From Croceicoccus marinus (GTDB lineage: Bacteria > Pseudomonadota > Alphaproteobacteria > Sphingomonadales > Sphingomonadaceae): 64,000 nucleotides of DNA. Below the pieces are notes generated by a model. That model was given only the letters and a program-made list of their open reading frames with translations, did not search any database and was not told the origin of the DNA. How positions within the stretch are numbered: position 1 is the stretch's first letter; the number at the start of each line of letters is the position of its first letter. The position numbers and the translations under genes were made by a program. Positions 1 to 8,577 of the stretch are shown piece by piece. The stretch covers positions 62,001-126,000 of the forward strand of contig NZ_CP019604.1 of assembly GCF_001661675.2 (NCBI RefSeq). Reading direction: 5' to 3'.

Positions 1-1277
1 TCGTCAACAAGCGTAACGCGATTGCGCTCGCCGGGAAGCACTTCGCCGACCATCTTCAGTCCCGCCGCATGGTTGTATCGGGTCATCTCGTCGAGTAGCT
101 CGCGGCCCCACAGACCTCTTTGCGAGACTGTTCTGGCCCAGTCCGCCGGCAACGGGCCCGGGGCCATGTAGCACCAGCCACCGTGATAATCCTTGCCGGC
201 GTCCTCGTAGTTCCAGTGCTCTGTCAGGGCGAGACTGGGCGGTGCCTTGTAAGAGCGGATCTCGTCTTGCGAATAGCCGTAAACAGACTGGTTTAGATGA
301 ACCATCAGGTTCTTGCCGACCAGACCTGACGAATTTGCGAGACCGTCGGGAAACTCGCAACTGGCGGAGTTGAGGAGCAGGCGGGGTGTCTCGATCGCAT
401 AACCCGCCACCACGACGTTCCTGGCCTTCTGAAAGCGCCATTCATTACCGCGATGATAGTGGACGCCGGTCACTCGCCCATTCGTAGTTTCGATCCGCCC
501 GACCATCGCCAGATCGCGGATTTCGGCCCCGGCGGCGAGCGCCCGAGGCAGCCAGGTGTTGAGCACCGACTGCTTGGCATTGGTCGAGCAACCGGCGGCG
601 CAGAAACCGCGATAGACGCACGGAGGGGCCTTGCCGCGTGGCGCTGAAAGCGTCGCGATCGGCGTTTCGGCCCAAGCGATACCGAGCTTCTCCGCGCCCC
701 TTGCGAGATAACGGGCGGGGGCGTTCAGGGGATGGGCGCGATAGGGATAGCGCGGGCGCTTCGGTCCCCAAGGATAGCGGACCGGACCCGAGATGCTCAA
801 AGTTTGCTCGACCTCGCGGTAATAGCGCCACATCTCACGCCAATCGAGCGGCCAGTCGACCCCATAACCCAGCTTGCTGCGACTCTTGAACCATTCGGGC
901 CGGAACCGCAGCGAGACCATCATGTAGTGGACGGTCGATCCGCCGACGGCCTTGCCCGAATTGTTCGCGCCCAAATGAATTGGATCGGCACCATCGACAA
1001 TCCGCTCGTCGGTCCAGTAGAGCTTAGACTGGTGATGCTCGTCCGAGGCAAAATCCTCCAGCGGTCGCCAATAGGCTCCGGCGTCCATGGCGATAACCGA
1101 GAAGCCCGCTTCGGCCAGCTTGCAGGCAAGCGTGCCGCCGCCTGCACCGGTGCCGACGATGACGAAGTCTACTTCTTCCTCGCCATATTCGCGCATGGGA
1201 ACCCAGCCGCCGCGCGTGAACACATCGGGGGCCTTGCCATTCAGCGCGCGGGGCCGCTCTTGCGGGTTATCGTTCAT
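1..1277 (-). CDS. GMC-family oxidoreductase, C-terminus beyond window
   Basis: FAD-dependent glucose-methanol-choline family enzyme, probably the catalytic subunit of a sugar or alcohol dehydrogenase. The N-terminal dinucleotide fold is visible as VDFVIVGTGAGGGTLACKLA near residue 36, followed by GKAVGGSTVHYMM (FAD-binding GGS motif) and AAGCSTNAKQSVL. About 425 codons are in the window; the substrate-binding C-terminal part with the catalytic His/Asn lies to the left. The ATG at 1277 overlaps the last 11 bases of the upstream subunit-3-like gene, so translation is probably coupled. Pairing of a GMC flavoprotein with a gluconate 2-dehydrogenase subunit 3 homologue is a standard arrangement for membrane-linked sugar dehydrogenases. 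No signal peptide is evident, so export would have to occur with its partner or not at all. The exact substrate cannot be told. Confidence 0.88.
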   Translation of the reverse strand, partial: MNDNPQERPRALNGKAPDVFTRGGWVPMREYGEEEVDFVIVGTGAGGGTLACKLAEAGFSVIAMDAGAYWRPLEDFASDEHHQSKLYWTDERIVDGADPIHLGANNSGKAVGGSTVHYMMVSLRFRPEWFKSRSKLGYGVDWPLDWREMWRYYREVEQTLSISGPVRYPWGPKRPRYPYRAHPLNAPARYLARGAEKLGIAWAETPIATLSAPRGKAPPCVYRGFCAAGCSTNAKQSVLNTWLPRALAAGAEIRDLAMVGRIETTNGRVTGVHYHRGNEWRFQKARNVVVAGYAIETPRLLLNSASCEFPDGLANSSGLVGKNLMVHLNQSVYGYSQDEIRSYKAPPSLALTEHWNYEDAGKDYHGGWCYMAPGPLPADWARTVSQRGLWGRELLDEMTRYNHAAGLKMVGEVLPGERNRVTLVD

Positions 1278-1902
1278 GATGTTGCGGCCACCCGCGAAGG
1301 GGACGCCGTGATTCCTCGACGGCTTCCCACGGATCACGCCTGTTCTCGCCAAGCCGGACATAGCCGCGCGGGGATGCCGGTCCGCCAAACCCCATCGCGC
1401 TCCACAGCGAGGGCTGCGCCCAATGCGCGGAAGCCAGATCGGGCAGCAGACGCCATTTCCAGAATAGCTCGGACGGCAAGTCCTCCCATAGTTCGGCGCA
1501 GACCTCGCCATGTTCCACCATCCCCAGAACCTTGTTTGCGTTATCGGGTTCAAGTTCCGCAAAGTCGCGATCGAAGCGCAGCCTTGCTTCCGCTTCGATC
1601 GCATCGAGCCCCCGGCGCCAGCATTCGGCGGTGCGGGGCAGGCAGTCCAGCCGGTGCCCGTCGCCTTCGTCTTTGCCGATCTTTCGCACCACCATCGCCA
1701 GGGTGGTGGTTGCGGGTCGTTCCGGTGAGTCGGGGCAAACACGGGTTGTGATCGCACGCAGTGTTGCCAGTTGGGTATCGCTGAGCACGCCTTCGGCGAC
1801 GGCAAGGGCAAGCCGCCTGTCGACGACTTCGCGGGTTTGCTCGTTCCAGCTCGGTGTGTCTCGCTTGGCAAGCACGTCATAGGTCGGAAAAGGGTCAGTC
1901 AC
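1267..1902 (-). CDS. Gluconate 2-dehydrogenase subunit 3 family protein
   Basis: Small partner subunit of a GMC-type flavin dehydrogenase (211 aa). It shows the helical, acidic architecture of this family (TLRAITTRVCPDSPERP near the N-terminus, then LDAIEAEARLRFDRDFAEL and a Trp-rich C-terminal part ending in a PRGYVRLGENRRDPWE segment, typical of the family). Translation starts at a GTG (1902) that lies inside the last 8 bases of the upstream membrane-protein gene, and its own end overlaps the GMC start, so all three are coupled. Many family members carry a Tat signal; none is visible here, which is odd for a periplasmic subunit and may mean a cytoplasmic-facing complex. Role inferred from family and neighbour. 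Confidence 0.8.
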   Translation of the reverse strand: MTDPFPTYDVLAKRDTPSWNEQTREVVDRRLALAVAEGVLSDTQLATLRAITTRVCPDSPERPATTTLAMVVRKIGKDEGDGHRLDCLPRTAECWRRGLDAIEAEARLRFDRDFAELEPDNANKVLGMVEHGEVCAELWEDLPSELFWKWRLLPDLASAHWAQPSLWSAMGFGGPASPRGYVRLGENRRDPWEAVEESRRPLRGWPQHHER

Positions 1903-2719
1903 GGGCGAATCTACGGATCAGCAACAGTGCTCCAAGGCCGGCGATGGCAAGCCCCGTGAAGGACGGTGGCGCGGGGATGGGCGGCCCGGCGAGCACGTTC
2001 TGTCGCCAGTTCTTCCAGCCTCCCATGTTCTTCGACACGCCATAGGCGTGAAACGCCGATCCCAGCAGGCCCAGCGCCGCGGTGGCGGCGAGCGAGGCAG
2101 TGGTGATCCAGGTCACGCGCCCGGTCAGGGCAGCGCGCGCCAGCGCGAGGGCAGCGACCGGCGGGATTGCCACTGGTAACCACATTGCGGGATTGTGATA
2201 CGCGCCTCGGAAGTGGAGCAGTGCGGCCTCTCCGGCTGTCCCGGCAAGGCCCAAAGCGGTGAAGCCGGCAAGCGCACGCCCCGATAACAACGGCACTGGA
2301 CCCAGCGCCGCGGCGCCGGAACCCAGTGCCTGGGAGGCTGCGCCGAGCGCACCCGCAACAACCAGCGCGGCAGGTGCACCGATCGGTGCCTGGTAGAAGA
2401 CATTCCCGAGGCTGAAACCACCCGGCTGCTTGGCAATGTTGTAGATATGGAAGCCCAGACCGGCCGCACCTATCCCCACGCTGGCGGCATGAACGCCGAT
2501 GGACCACGGTCTGACCGCGCTGTTCGCTCCGCCTCGTACAACGAGCGCGCCGTCAGTGATGAGGGATAACGCCGAAGCCCCGAGCGGCAGGACCATCGCC
2601 TTGTTGGCAAAGGAGCCGCGATAATGCTCCACAGAGGAATCCGACAGCACCGAACCGGCAACAATGGCCGCGCCTCCGGCAATCAGTCCCGCAGCGTGAG
2701 GTCTATCGTCGGCGGGCAT
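1895..2719 (-). CDS. Multi-pass membrane protein in oxidoreductase operon
   Basis: 274-aa hydrophobic protein with about seven to eight membrane segments rich in Ala, Gly and Leu (for example AAGLIAGGAAIVAGSVL at the N-terminus and GLAIAGLGALLLI before a short basic tail RRFARD). I do not recognise a named family. The start chosen is the ATG at 2719, which shares its A with the TGA stop of the upstream TPP-enzyme gene (TGATG), and its end overlaps the GTG of the subunit-3-like gene by 8 bases. The same reading frame stays open much further upstream, but that part is antisense-frame noise inside the TPP-enzyme gene. Position between a TPP enzyme and a GMC dehydrogenase suggests a membrane anchor or quinone-linked partner, which is inference only. 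Confidence 0.72.
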   Translation of the reverse strand: MPADDRPHAAGLIAGGAAIVAGSVLSDSSVEHYRGSFANKAMVLPLGASALSLITDGALVVRGGANSAVRPWSIGVHAASVGIGAAGLGFHIYNIAKQPGGFSLGNVFYQAPIGAPAALVVAGALGAASQALGSGAAALGPVPLLSGRALAGFTALGLAGTAGEAALLHFRGAYHNPAMWLPVAIPPVAALALARAALTGRVTWITTASLAATAALGLLGSAFHAYGVSKNMGGWKNWRQNVLAGPPIPAPPSFTGLAIAGLGALLLIRRFARD

Positions 2720-4503
2720 CAGTCTTCCGTGAAAACCTTGCTCATCACCTGCTTCGCTGCACCTTTTAGCATGCCCGCTTCGTTCGGATCGCCCTTCAAC
2801 GCGCTCGTCATGAACGCCTTGGCCTGCTCGAACTTGATGTGCGGCGGCAGCGGCGGGACCTCCGGATCGGTCTTCACCTCGAGAACGCACGGCTTCCCTG
2901 CCGAAAGCGCCTCTTCCCATGCAGAACCGAGCTGCCCTGGGTCGTCCACGAAAATTCCCTTGAGGCCGATCATCTCGGCGAACTTGTGATAGGGCATATC
3001 GGGCAGGCGCTGCGTCATTTCGGCCTTCGGATTGCCTTCCATCACCCGTTGCTCCCAAGTGACCTGGTTCAAATCCTCGTTGTTGAGCACGCACACGACG
3101 AAGGTCTTGTTGGCCCATTTGTGATGGTACTTGGCCACCGTAATGAGCTCGGCCATATTGTTCATCTGCATCGCGCCGTCGCCCACCATCGCGATCACCG
3201 GCCGGTCGGGATAGGCGAACTTGGCGGCGATCGCATAGGGCACGCCCGCGCCCATAGAGGCGAGACCGCCCGAAAGCGAGCCCATCATGCCGCGTCGCAT
3301 CTGGACATCGCGGGCATACCAGTTGGCGCAGGAGCCGGAATCGCTTGTCAGGATCGCGCGATCCGGCACACGCGGGGATAGCTCGGTAAACACGCGTTGC
3401 GGGTTGACCGGGTTGGCTTCCACCATCGCGCGGTCGTGCAGCGTCTCTTCCCAGTCCTTTTTCCAGCCAGCGATATCGTCGCGCCAGCCAGTGTCGGTTT
3501 TCTGCTCGAGCAGGGGCAGTAGCGCCTCGATAGTGAGCGCGACATCGCCCTGCAGGTTCACATCGTGCGGGAAGCGGATCGAGAGCATTCCGGGCTCGAT
3601 ATCTACCTGCACCCCGCGCGCCTGGTCTTCCTTGGGCAGGAATTCCGAATAGGGGAAACCGGACCCGAGCGTCAGCAGCGTGTCGCACTCCATCATCAGA
3701 TCGTAGCTCGGCTTGGTGCCAAGCAGGCCGATCGATCCGGTCACCCACGGAAGATCGTCGGGCAACACGTCCTTGCCGAGCAGCGCCTTGGCCGCGCCTG
3801 CACCCAGCTTGTCGGCGATGGCGATGACTTCATCCGTCGCACCCTTACTGCCAGCGCCCACGAGCATGGCCACCTTCTTGCCTGAGTTGAGAACTTCCGC
3901 CGCACGCTGGAGGTCGTCCTGCGCCGGGACGATCTTCGGCCTGCTATATCCCACACCCGAGAACACCGCCCCGTGCTTGCGGGGCGGTTCCGCCATGTCC
4001 TCTTCCTGCAGATCGTTGGGAAATACGAGCGCGGTGACGCGGTTGTTGCCCTTGGCGATCCGCACTGCGCGGTCCACCAAATGGCGCACCTGCGCCGGGA
4101 CCATGGCATAGCCGGTGAATGCTCCCGCCACGTCCTTGAACATCGAGGTCATGTCGAGTTCCTGCTGGTAATGCGCGCCCACGGCGGTGCGCGCCTGCTG
4201 GCCGACGATGGCCAGCACCGGCATGTGGTCCATCCGCGCATCGTAGAGCCCGGTCAGCAGATGCGAGGCGCCGGGGCCCGAGGTCGCCAAGCACACGCCC
4301 AACTCGCCGGTGAACTTCGCATGCGCCGAGGCCATGAAGGCGGCCATTTCCTCGTGGCGCACCTGAACGAATTCGAATTTGTCCTTCATCTCGTCGAGGG
4401 CGCCGACAAGACCATTGATGCCGTCTCCGGGATAGCCGAAGATCCGGCGCACGCCCCATTCGTGAAGGCGCTTCCAAACAAATTGCGATACTGTCTGTGC
4501 CAT
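2719..4503 (-). CDS. TPP-dependent enzyme, pyruvate oxidase/PoxB-like
   Basis: 594-aa thiamine-diphosphate enzyme of the acetolactate synthase/pyruvate oxidase superfamily; most like quinone-dependent pyruvate dehydrogenase. Visible landmarks are the activating glutamate in QVRHEEMAAFMASAHAK (N-terminal Pyr domain), a central FAD/cofactor-type domain (VLVAM-like stretch KKVAMLVGAGSKGA), and the TPP/Mg motif GDGAMQMNNMAEL ending in VLNNEDLNQVTWE (GDG...NN) in the C-terminal PP domain. The start at 4503 is preceded by AGGAG with seven-base spacing; an in-frame extension to 4629 lacks this and was not used. It heads the operon running through the membrane protein to the GMC dehydrogenase. The expected reaction is decarboxylation of pyruvate or another 2-oxo acid with electrons passed to quinone; substrate is not proven. 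Confidence 0.85.
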   Translation of the reverse strand: MAQTVSQFVWKRLHEWGVRRIFGYPGDGINGLVGALDEMKDKFEFVQVRHEEMAAFMASAHAKFTGELGVCLATSGPGASHLLTGLYDARMDHMPVLAIVGQQARTAVGAHYQQELDMTSMFKDVAGAFTGYAMVPAQVRHLVDRAVRIAKGNNRVTALVFPNDLQEEDMAEPPRKHGAVFSGVGYSRPKIVPAQDDLQRAAEVLNSGKKVAMLVGAGSKGATDEVIAIADKLGAGAAKALLGKDVLPDDLPWVTGSIGLLGTKPSYDLMMECDTLLTLGSGFPYSEFLPKEDQARGVQVDIEPGMLSIRFPHDVNLQGDVALTIEALLPLLEQKTDTGWRDDIAGWKKDWEETLHDRAMVEANPVNPQRVFTELSPRVPDRAILTSDSGSCANWYARDVQMRRGMMGSLSGGLASMGAGVPYAIAAKFAYPDRPVIAMVGDGAMQMNNMAELITVAKYHHKWANKTFVVCVLNNEDLNQVTWEQRVMEGNPKAEMTQRLPDMPYHKFAEMIGLKGIFVDDPGQLGSAWEEALSAGKPCVLEVKTDPEVPPLPPHIKFEQAKAFMTSALKGDPNEAGMLKGAAKQVMSKVFTED

Positions 4504-4609
4504 GATGTCTCCTGAGTCAGGCCCATCCGTCGTATTTGGGAAACGAAAGGTGCCCGGCGAGAGTTCCGAAAGACCGAGGTCTTGAAAAGAAAACAGGAGC
4601 AGGTGCACC

Positions 4610-4987
4610 ATGGATGCGATCGGTTGCAAACGTTGGGTTATCGCCGAGGGCTATATTCCCGGAAGCAGCATGGTGAACGCCGATCGGGCACTGGAAAGCC
4701 ATGAGACCGCATGTATTCTCAATGCCGGTGATCAGCCTGCCAAGGTGCGGATCACTCTGTTCTTCACTGATCGCGATCCGGTCGGCCCTTATGAAATCGA
4801 TGTCGGGCCCCGGCGAACACTGCATATGCGGTTCAACGATCTGGCCGAACCGGAGGCGGTACCACGAGACACCAGCTATGCCAGCATCATCGAAAGCGAT
4901 GTTCCGATCATCGTCCAGCATACCCGGCTCGACAGTCGCGCTGCTGAGATCTCCCTCCTGTCGACGATGGCCTTTCCCGCAGAATAG
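4610..4987 (+). CDS. Sensory rhodopsin transducer (ASRT-like) family protein
   Basis: 125-aa protein matching the Anabaena sensory rhodopsin transducer family (PF07100). Family landmarks visible are WVIAEGYIP, SHETACILNAGD, FTDRDPVGPY, the MRFNDL segment, and VPIIVQHTRLDSRAAE near the C-terminus. In Anabaena the protein is a small soluble all-beta tetramer that binds the cytoplasmic face of a sensory rhodopsin, but most bacterial homologues occur without a rhodopsin and are suspected to bind small ligands or DNA. No rhodopsin gene lies in this window. It starts at ATG 4610 behind a GGAGCAGG element and is transcribed divergently from the TPP-enzyme operon (106-bp gap) and convergently with the FMN dehydrogenase gene. 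Its placement among sugar/acid dehydrogenases fits a metabolic ligand-sensing role better than photosensing. Confidence 0.85.
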   Translation: MDAIGCKRWVIAEGYIPGSSMVNADRALESHETACILNAGDQPAKVRITLFFTDRDPVGPYEIDVGPRRTLHMRFNDLAEPEAVPRDTSYASIIESDVPIIVQHTRLDSRAAEISLLSTMAFPAE

Positions 4988-4994
4988 TTCCGGA

Positions 4995-6098
4995 TTAGAG
5001 CGGCAGACGGTCTTCCCGGACAAACAGGTCGGGTGACAACGCATCGAGGTTCGGCACGCCATACTGGCCAAGCTCGTTCATCATCTCGGATCGGAGAAGT
5101 TCGATCGCGCGGCTGACTCCCGCAGCCCCGAAAGCGTAAAGGCCATAAAGTGTGGCCCGACCGGTCAGAACCGCGTCCGCGCCCAAGGCGCGTGCTTTGA
5201 GAATATCGCTGCCTCGGCGAATGCCACCCGAGATGTAAAGCGCGATACGATCTCCGGAGAGTTCTCGGGCGCGCGGCAGGATATCGAGCGCCGAAACCGC
5301 CCAGTCTGCCTGCCTACCCCCATGACCGCCAAGAATAACGCCATCGACACCATGCTCAATCGCGCGTGACACATCCTCGAGATTGAGAACACCTTTGAGG
5401 AAAAGAGGCTTGCACCATCGTTCGCGGATCCTGGCGAGGTCGTCCCAGCCAAGCGATTTCGGCATTTGCTCTCGGATCCAGTTCGCGCTGTCGAAGAACG
5501 AGCGCTCGTCCTTCGGGACGAAGTCGATGACGTTGGAAAACTCCGGCAGACCGCGCGAAAGCGTCGTCACCAGCCAGCGAGGATGACGTGCAGCGTCGAT
5601 CAGTCCGGGAAGGTTGGGGAAACCGCTAGCGGTTCGGTTCCGCTCGTCCCATTCGCGTTGACCGAAGATCTGGGCGTTGCTGGTGACCACCAGGGCTTCG
5701 CAGCCTGCCCGGTCGGCGCGGTCGACGAGCTCCTGCCAGATTTCCTCGCCACCGAAGACATAGAGCTGCCACCAGTGCCGCAGCCCCGGCACCGCCGCGA
5801 CATCTTCCATCCTGTCGTTCGACATCGTGCTCTGGATGAACGGTACGCCGGCTTCGGCAGCGCCTTGCGCCAGCGCGACATCGGCATTGCGCATGAAAAT
5901 GCCGTTGAGGCCGGTTGGCGCAATCGCAAGAGGGAGCGATGCGTCGCGGCCCAGCATTTTTGCGGAAACATCGCGGCACGCTTCGTCGGACAGCGTGAAG
6001 GGCATCGCTCGCCATTCTGCAAAGGCTTTGCGTTCCCTGTCCAGTGTGGCTTCTTGCCCCGCGCCGCCCTCGAGATATTCAAGGACGAACCGGGGCAT
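4995..6098 (-). CDS. FMN-dependent alpha-hydroxyacid dehydrogenase, 5' end disrupted
   Basis: FMN TIM-barrel enzyme of the glycolate oxidase/lactate/mandelate dehydrogenase family. Active-site landmarks are present: Tyr in FVLEYLEGGAG, Tyr in QLYVF, Lys in LFLKGV, and His/Arg in GGHGGRQAD; the phosphate-binding ISGGIRRGSDILKA and LTGRATLYG follow. The open ATG at 6098 falls inside the first conserved helix. Upstream codons in the same frame still read as family sequence (ARVRSIADLRARAHKL), but no ATG, GTG or TTG precedes them before the neighbouring gene. An ATG at 6163 is one base out of frame; a fifth A in the AAAA run at 6149-6152 would join it, giving about 389 aa, the usual family length. 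So either a real one-base deletion or an assembly error truncates it. Oxidises a 2-hydroxyacid. Confidence 0.82.
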   Translation of the reverse strand: MPRFVLEYLEGGAGQEATLDRERKAFAEWRAMPFTLSDEACRDVSAKMLGRDASLPLAIAPTGLNGIFMRNADVALAQGAAEAGVPFIQSTMSNDRMEDVAAVPGLRHWWQLYVFGGEEIWQELVDRADRAGCEALVVTSNAQIFGQREWDERNRTASGFPNLPGLIDAARHPRWLVTTLSRGLPEFSNVIDFVPKDERSFFDSANWIREQMPKSLGWDDLARIRERWCKPLFLKGVLNLEDVSRAIEHGVDGVILGGHGGRQADWAVSALDILPRARELSGDRIALYISGGIRRGSDILKARALGADAVLTGRATLYGLYAFGAAGVSRAIELLRSEMMNELGQYGVPNLDALSPDLFVREDRLPL

Positions 6099-6254
6099 GA
6101 GCTTGTGGGCCCGGGCGCGGAGATCCGCGATCGACCTGACCCGCGCTATTTTCCTGCCGGCATAGTGAATGCGCCGGGGAGATGATCCGACTTGGGCGAC
6201 AGTGCCACTCGCTTCTCCCCGCCTGCTCAGGTCCCGTCCCCTGTCGGATCTGAC

Positions 6255-7586
6255 CTACTGGACCGCACGACCTGGCATCTCCTCGTCGGAAACCCGCCAG
6301 ACCGTGTTGCCCACATCGTCGGCGACCAGCAGCCCGCCTCGCCCATCTAGGGCAACCCCGACGGGCCGACCGTAAGCCTCGCCATCGGCGCTCAGAAAGC
6401 CGGTGAGGATATCGTAGACCGGACCGCTGGGTCGCCCTTCAGCGAAAGGGACAAACACGACCTTGTATCCGCTCGGGGGTTTGCGGTTCCACGAGCCGTG
6501 CTGACCTATGAAAGCACCTTGCAGGCCGAGCGGCGCCGGATGCGCTGAACCGGTGAATGCCAGCCCTAGCGAGGCGGTGTGCGGGCCGAGCGCGTAGTCG
6601 GGAACCAACGCTGAAGCAACGAGGTCGGGGCGGCCCGGCTCGACCCTCTCGTCGACATGATCGCCCCAGTAGGAATAAGGCCAGCCATAGAATCCGCCAT
6701 CCTCGACCGCTGTCATGTAGTCGGGCGGAACGTCCGACCCAAGCTCGTCACGTTCGTTGACCGCCGTCCAGAGCCGGTTGCTCTCCGGTTCGAACGCCAT
6801 TCCGACCGGATTGCGCAAACCGCTGGCGAACAGCCGTTCGGCACCGGTGCGCAGATCGATCTCGCGGATTGCGGCGCGACCGACTTCATGCTCCAGTCCG
6901 TATTCGCCGATATTGCTCGCCGAACCGATTGCGACATACAGTTTCGTGTTGTCGGGACTGACGGCGAGGCTACGCGTCCAGTGCTGGTTGTATGGTCCGG
7001 CAGGAAGGACGGCGATTGTTTCGCCCGCATCGGGAATGCTCGTGGCGCCGGTTTCGTAGCGGAAACGCAGGACCGCGTCGGTATTGGCGACATAGAGATC
7101 GGACCCGACCAGCGCCATCCCGAACGGCGAATTAAGTTCGGTGATGAAGGGCGCCCGCATATCGGCGACACCGTCACCGTCCGTATCGCGCAAAAGCGTG
7201 ATACGGTTAGCGCTCGGGACCGCCGAACCAGCCTTCTTCATGAAAAGCTTCATGAAAAAACCCTTGATACCCTTGCCCAGCTCGGGCTGCGGCGGCGCTG
7301 CGGATTCTGCGACGAGGACATCGCCGTTGGGCAGAACATGGAGCCAGCGAGGATGATCCAGTCCGGTGGCGAATGACGTGACCGCCATGCCTTGTGCCGG
7401 CACGGGCGCGGCGCCGTCGGGCCAGCCGGTGGCGGGAGCGACATCGAACGTTGGCAAAAGGGTCTCGGCCGGTTCGACGATCTGCGGCGCCGGCCCACTT
7501 GCGGCTTCCACCGGTATATCCGCCACATGGCCGCATCCGGCAAGAGCAAGGGAGGCAAGGCAGGTTGAAAAAGCGTTCAGGCGCAT
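6255..7586 (-). CDS. PQQ-type sugar (sorbosone) dehydrogenase-like lipoprotein
   Basis: 443-aa six-bladed beta-propeller of the soluble glucose/sorbosone dehydrogenase superfamily. The N-terminus is a lipoprotein signal with lipobox LAGC (Cys about residue 18), so it should be anchored in the periplasm. Propeller landmarks include LDHPRWLHVLPNGDVLVAES, RITLLRDTDGDGVAD, NSPFGMAL, a SGLRNPVGMAFEPES segment, FIGQHGSWNRKPPSGYKVVF and RPVGVALDGRGGLLVADD. It starts at ATG 7586 behind AAGGAGG. An inserted basic patch (GKGIKGFFMKLFMKKAGS) occurs in the first blade and is not typical. Its start overlaps the end of the methyltransferase gene by ten bases. It probably oxidises an aldose or sorbosone-like sugar; presence of PQQ and the substrate are not shown by sequence alone. 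Confidence 0.82.
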   Translation of the reverse strand: MRLNAFSTCLASLALAGCGHVADIPVEAASGPAPQIVEPAETLLPTFDVAPATGWPDGAAPVPAQGMAVTSFATGLDHPRWLHVLPNGDVLVAESAAPPQPELGKGIKGFFMKLFMKKAGSAVPSANRITLLRDTDGDGVADMRAPFITELNSPFGMALVGSDLYVANTDAVLRFRYETGATSIPDAGETIAVLPAGPYNQHWTRSLAVSPDNTKLYVAIGSASNIGEYGLEHEVGRAAIREIDLRTGAERLFASGLRNPVGMAFEPESNRLWTAVNERDELGSDVPPDYMTAVEDGGFYGWPYSYWGDHVDERVEPGRPDLVASALVPDYALGPHTASLGLAFTGSAHPAPLGLQGAFIGQHGSWNRKPPSGYKVVFVPFAEGRPSGPVYDILTGFLSADGEAYGRPVGVALDGRGGLLVADDVGNTVWRVSDEEMPGRAVQ

Positions 7587-8470
7587 GGAGCCTCCTTTTG
7601 TAGTTCGGATTCGCCGCGCACTCCCGGTTCGGTCGCCGGGCGCGCAAACGTGAACAAACCATAACGCATGGCACCGGTCCGATAGGCGAGCATCAACCTG
7701 GGTAAACTTAGCGCAAAGCTGCGGTTGCGCGTCTCGCTGCTGGTGACAAGTTTACGATAGGAACTGTCGGTGGCGAGCCGTTTCATGAGCCTAAGCAGAC
7801 AAATGTCCCAGGTCCGCCTTACCTGATGGCTTATATCCTCGAAAGAGAGAAGCTCGAACCCAGCGCATTCGGCGAAGTCGACATACTCCTCACGCGTTCC
7901 CATTCCGGGGAGTTGCCCTTCGCGGCAAATCGGCTCGAGCAAATGGCGGATTTCCCATGAGCGCGCGCTTTCCGATGCAAGCCAGGCGCAGATCACCAGT
8001 TTGCCGCCGGGCTTGGTGACGCGATGAGCCTCGGCGAAGCATCTCTCCTTGTCGGACATATGCTCGGTGCTCTCGATCGCATAGGCACCGTCGAAAGACT
8101 GTTCCGCCAGATCGTTGTGCAGCCAGTCGCGGAGCAGAAATCGAACACTGCCAGTCCGCTGCTCTGCGCGCGCATGTTGCTCCTGCGAAATCGTGAGGCC
8201 GGTAACCTCCACGTCATAGGACGTGGCAAGACGCTCGGCCGTTGCACCATAGCCGCATCCAATATCGCAGAAATGCTGCCCGGCTTCGGGTTCCATGCGT
8301 TCACCGACCAAATCGACTAGTGCGTCCACTGCCTCGCTGGCCCGCTCGTCGCCCGATCGCCAATAGCCATGATGGACATGTTCGCCCCAGACCTCGCGAT
8401 AAACACGATCGAGCTCGTCATAGTGACCAGAAACATCGCGCGATTGCGGTTGGGAACGGGGAACGATCAT
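7577..8470 (-). CDS. SAM-dependent class I methyltransferase
   Basis: 297-aa methyltransferase with a Rossmann SAM-binding domain: motif I HFCDIGCGYGATAERLA, a VEVTGLTISQEQ post-I strand, FDGAYAIESTEHM (motif II) and VTKPGGKLVICAWL (motif III). The pattern resembles the small-molecule N- or C-methyltransferases related to sarcosine/tocopherol and cyclopropane synthase-like enzymes. I chose ATG 8470; a TTG at 8482 and a GTG in between are also in frame. It lies directly upstream of the sugar dehydrogenase gene (overlap) and is divergent from cfa, 107 bp away, so the two lipid-like methyltransferases may share a control region. Substrate unknown. Confidence 0.78.
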   Translation of the reverse strand: MIVPRSQPQSRDVSGHYDELDRVYREVWGEHVHHGYWRSGDERASEAVDALVDLVGERMEPEAGQHFCDIGCGYGATAERLATSYDVEVTGLTISQEQHARAEQRTGSVRFLLRDWLHNDLAEQSFDGAYAIESTEHMSDKERCFAEAHRVTKPGGKLVICAWLASESARSWEIRHLLEPICREGQLPGMGTREEYVDFAECAGFELLSFEDISHQVRRTWDICLLRLMKRLATDSSYRKLVTSSETRNRSFALSLPRLMLAYRTGAMRYGLFTFARPATEPGVRGESELQKEAPCA

Positions 8471-8577
8471 CACCGGTTCCAATCCGTGTGGCCGGAGACT
8501 TGTTCCGAGTTGCCCTATAGATAGTATAGAAAATCAGAGATTTGGCGGCGGAGTGCCGCGCCGCGTGGAGTGCCTGA

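Noticed and set aside
2720..3748. Upstream extension of the 1895-2719 membrane protein frame
   Set aside because: It is antisense-frame sequence within the TPP-enzyme gene, Arg/Gly-rich and without membrane helices; ATG at 2719 fits the TGATG overlap.
4517..5071. Minus-strand frame opposite the ASRT gene
   Set aside because: Shadow of the conserved plus-strand ASRT-family gene.
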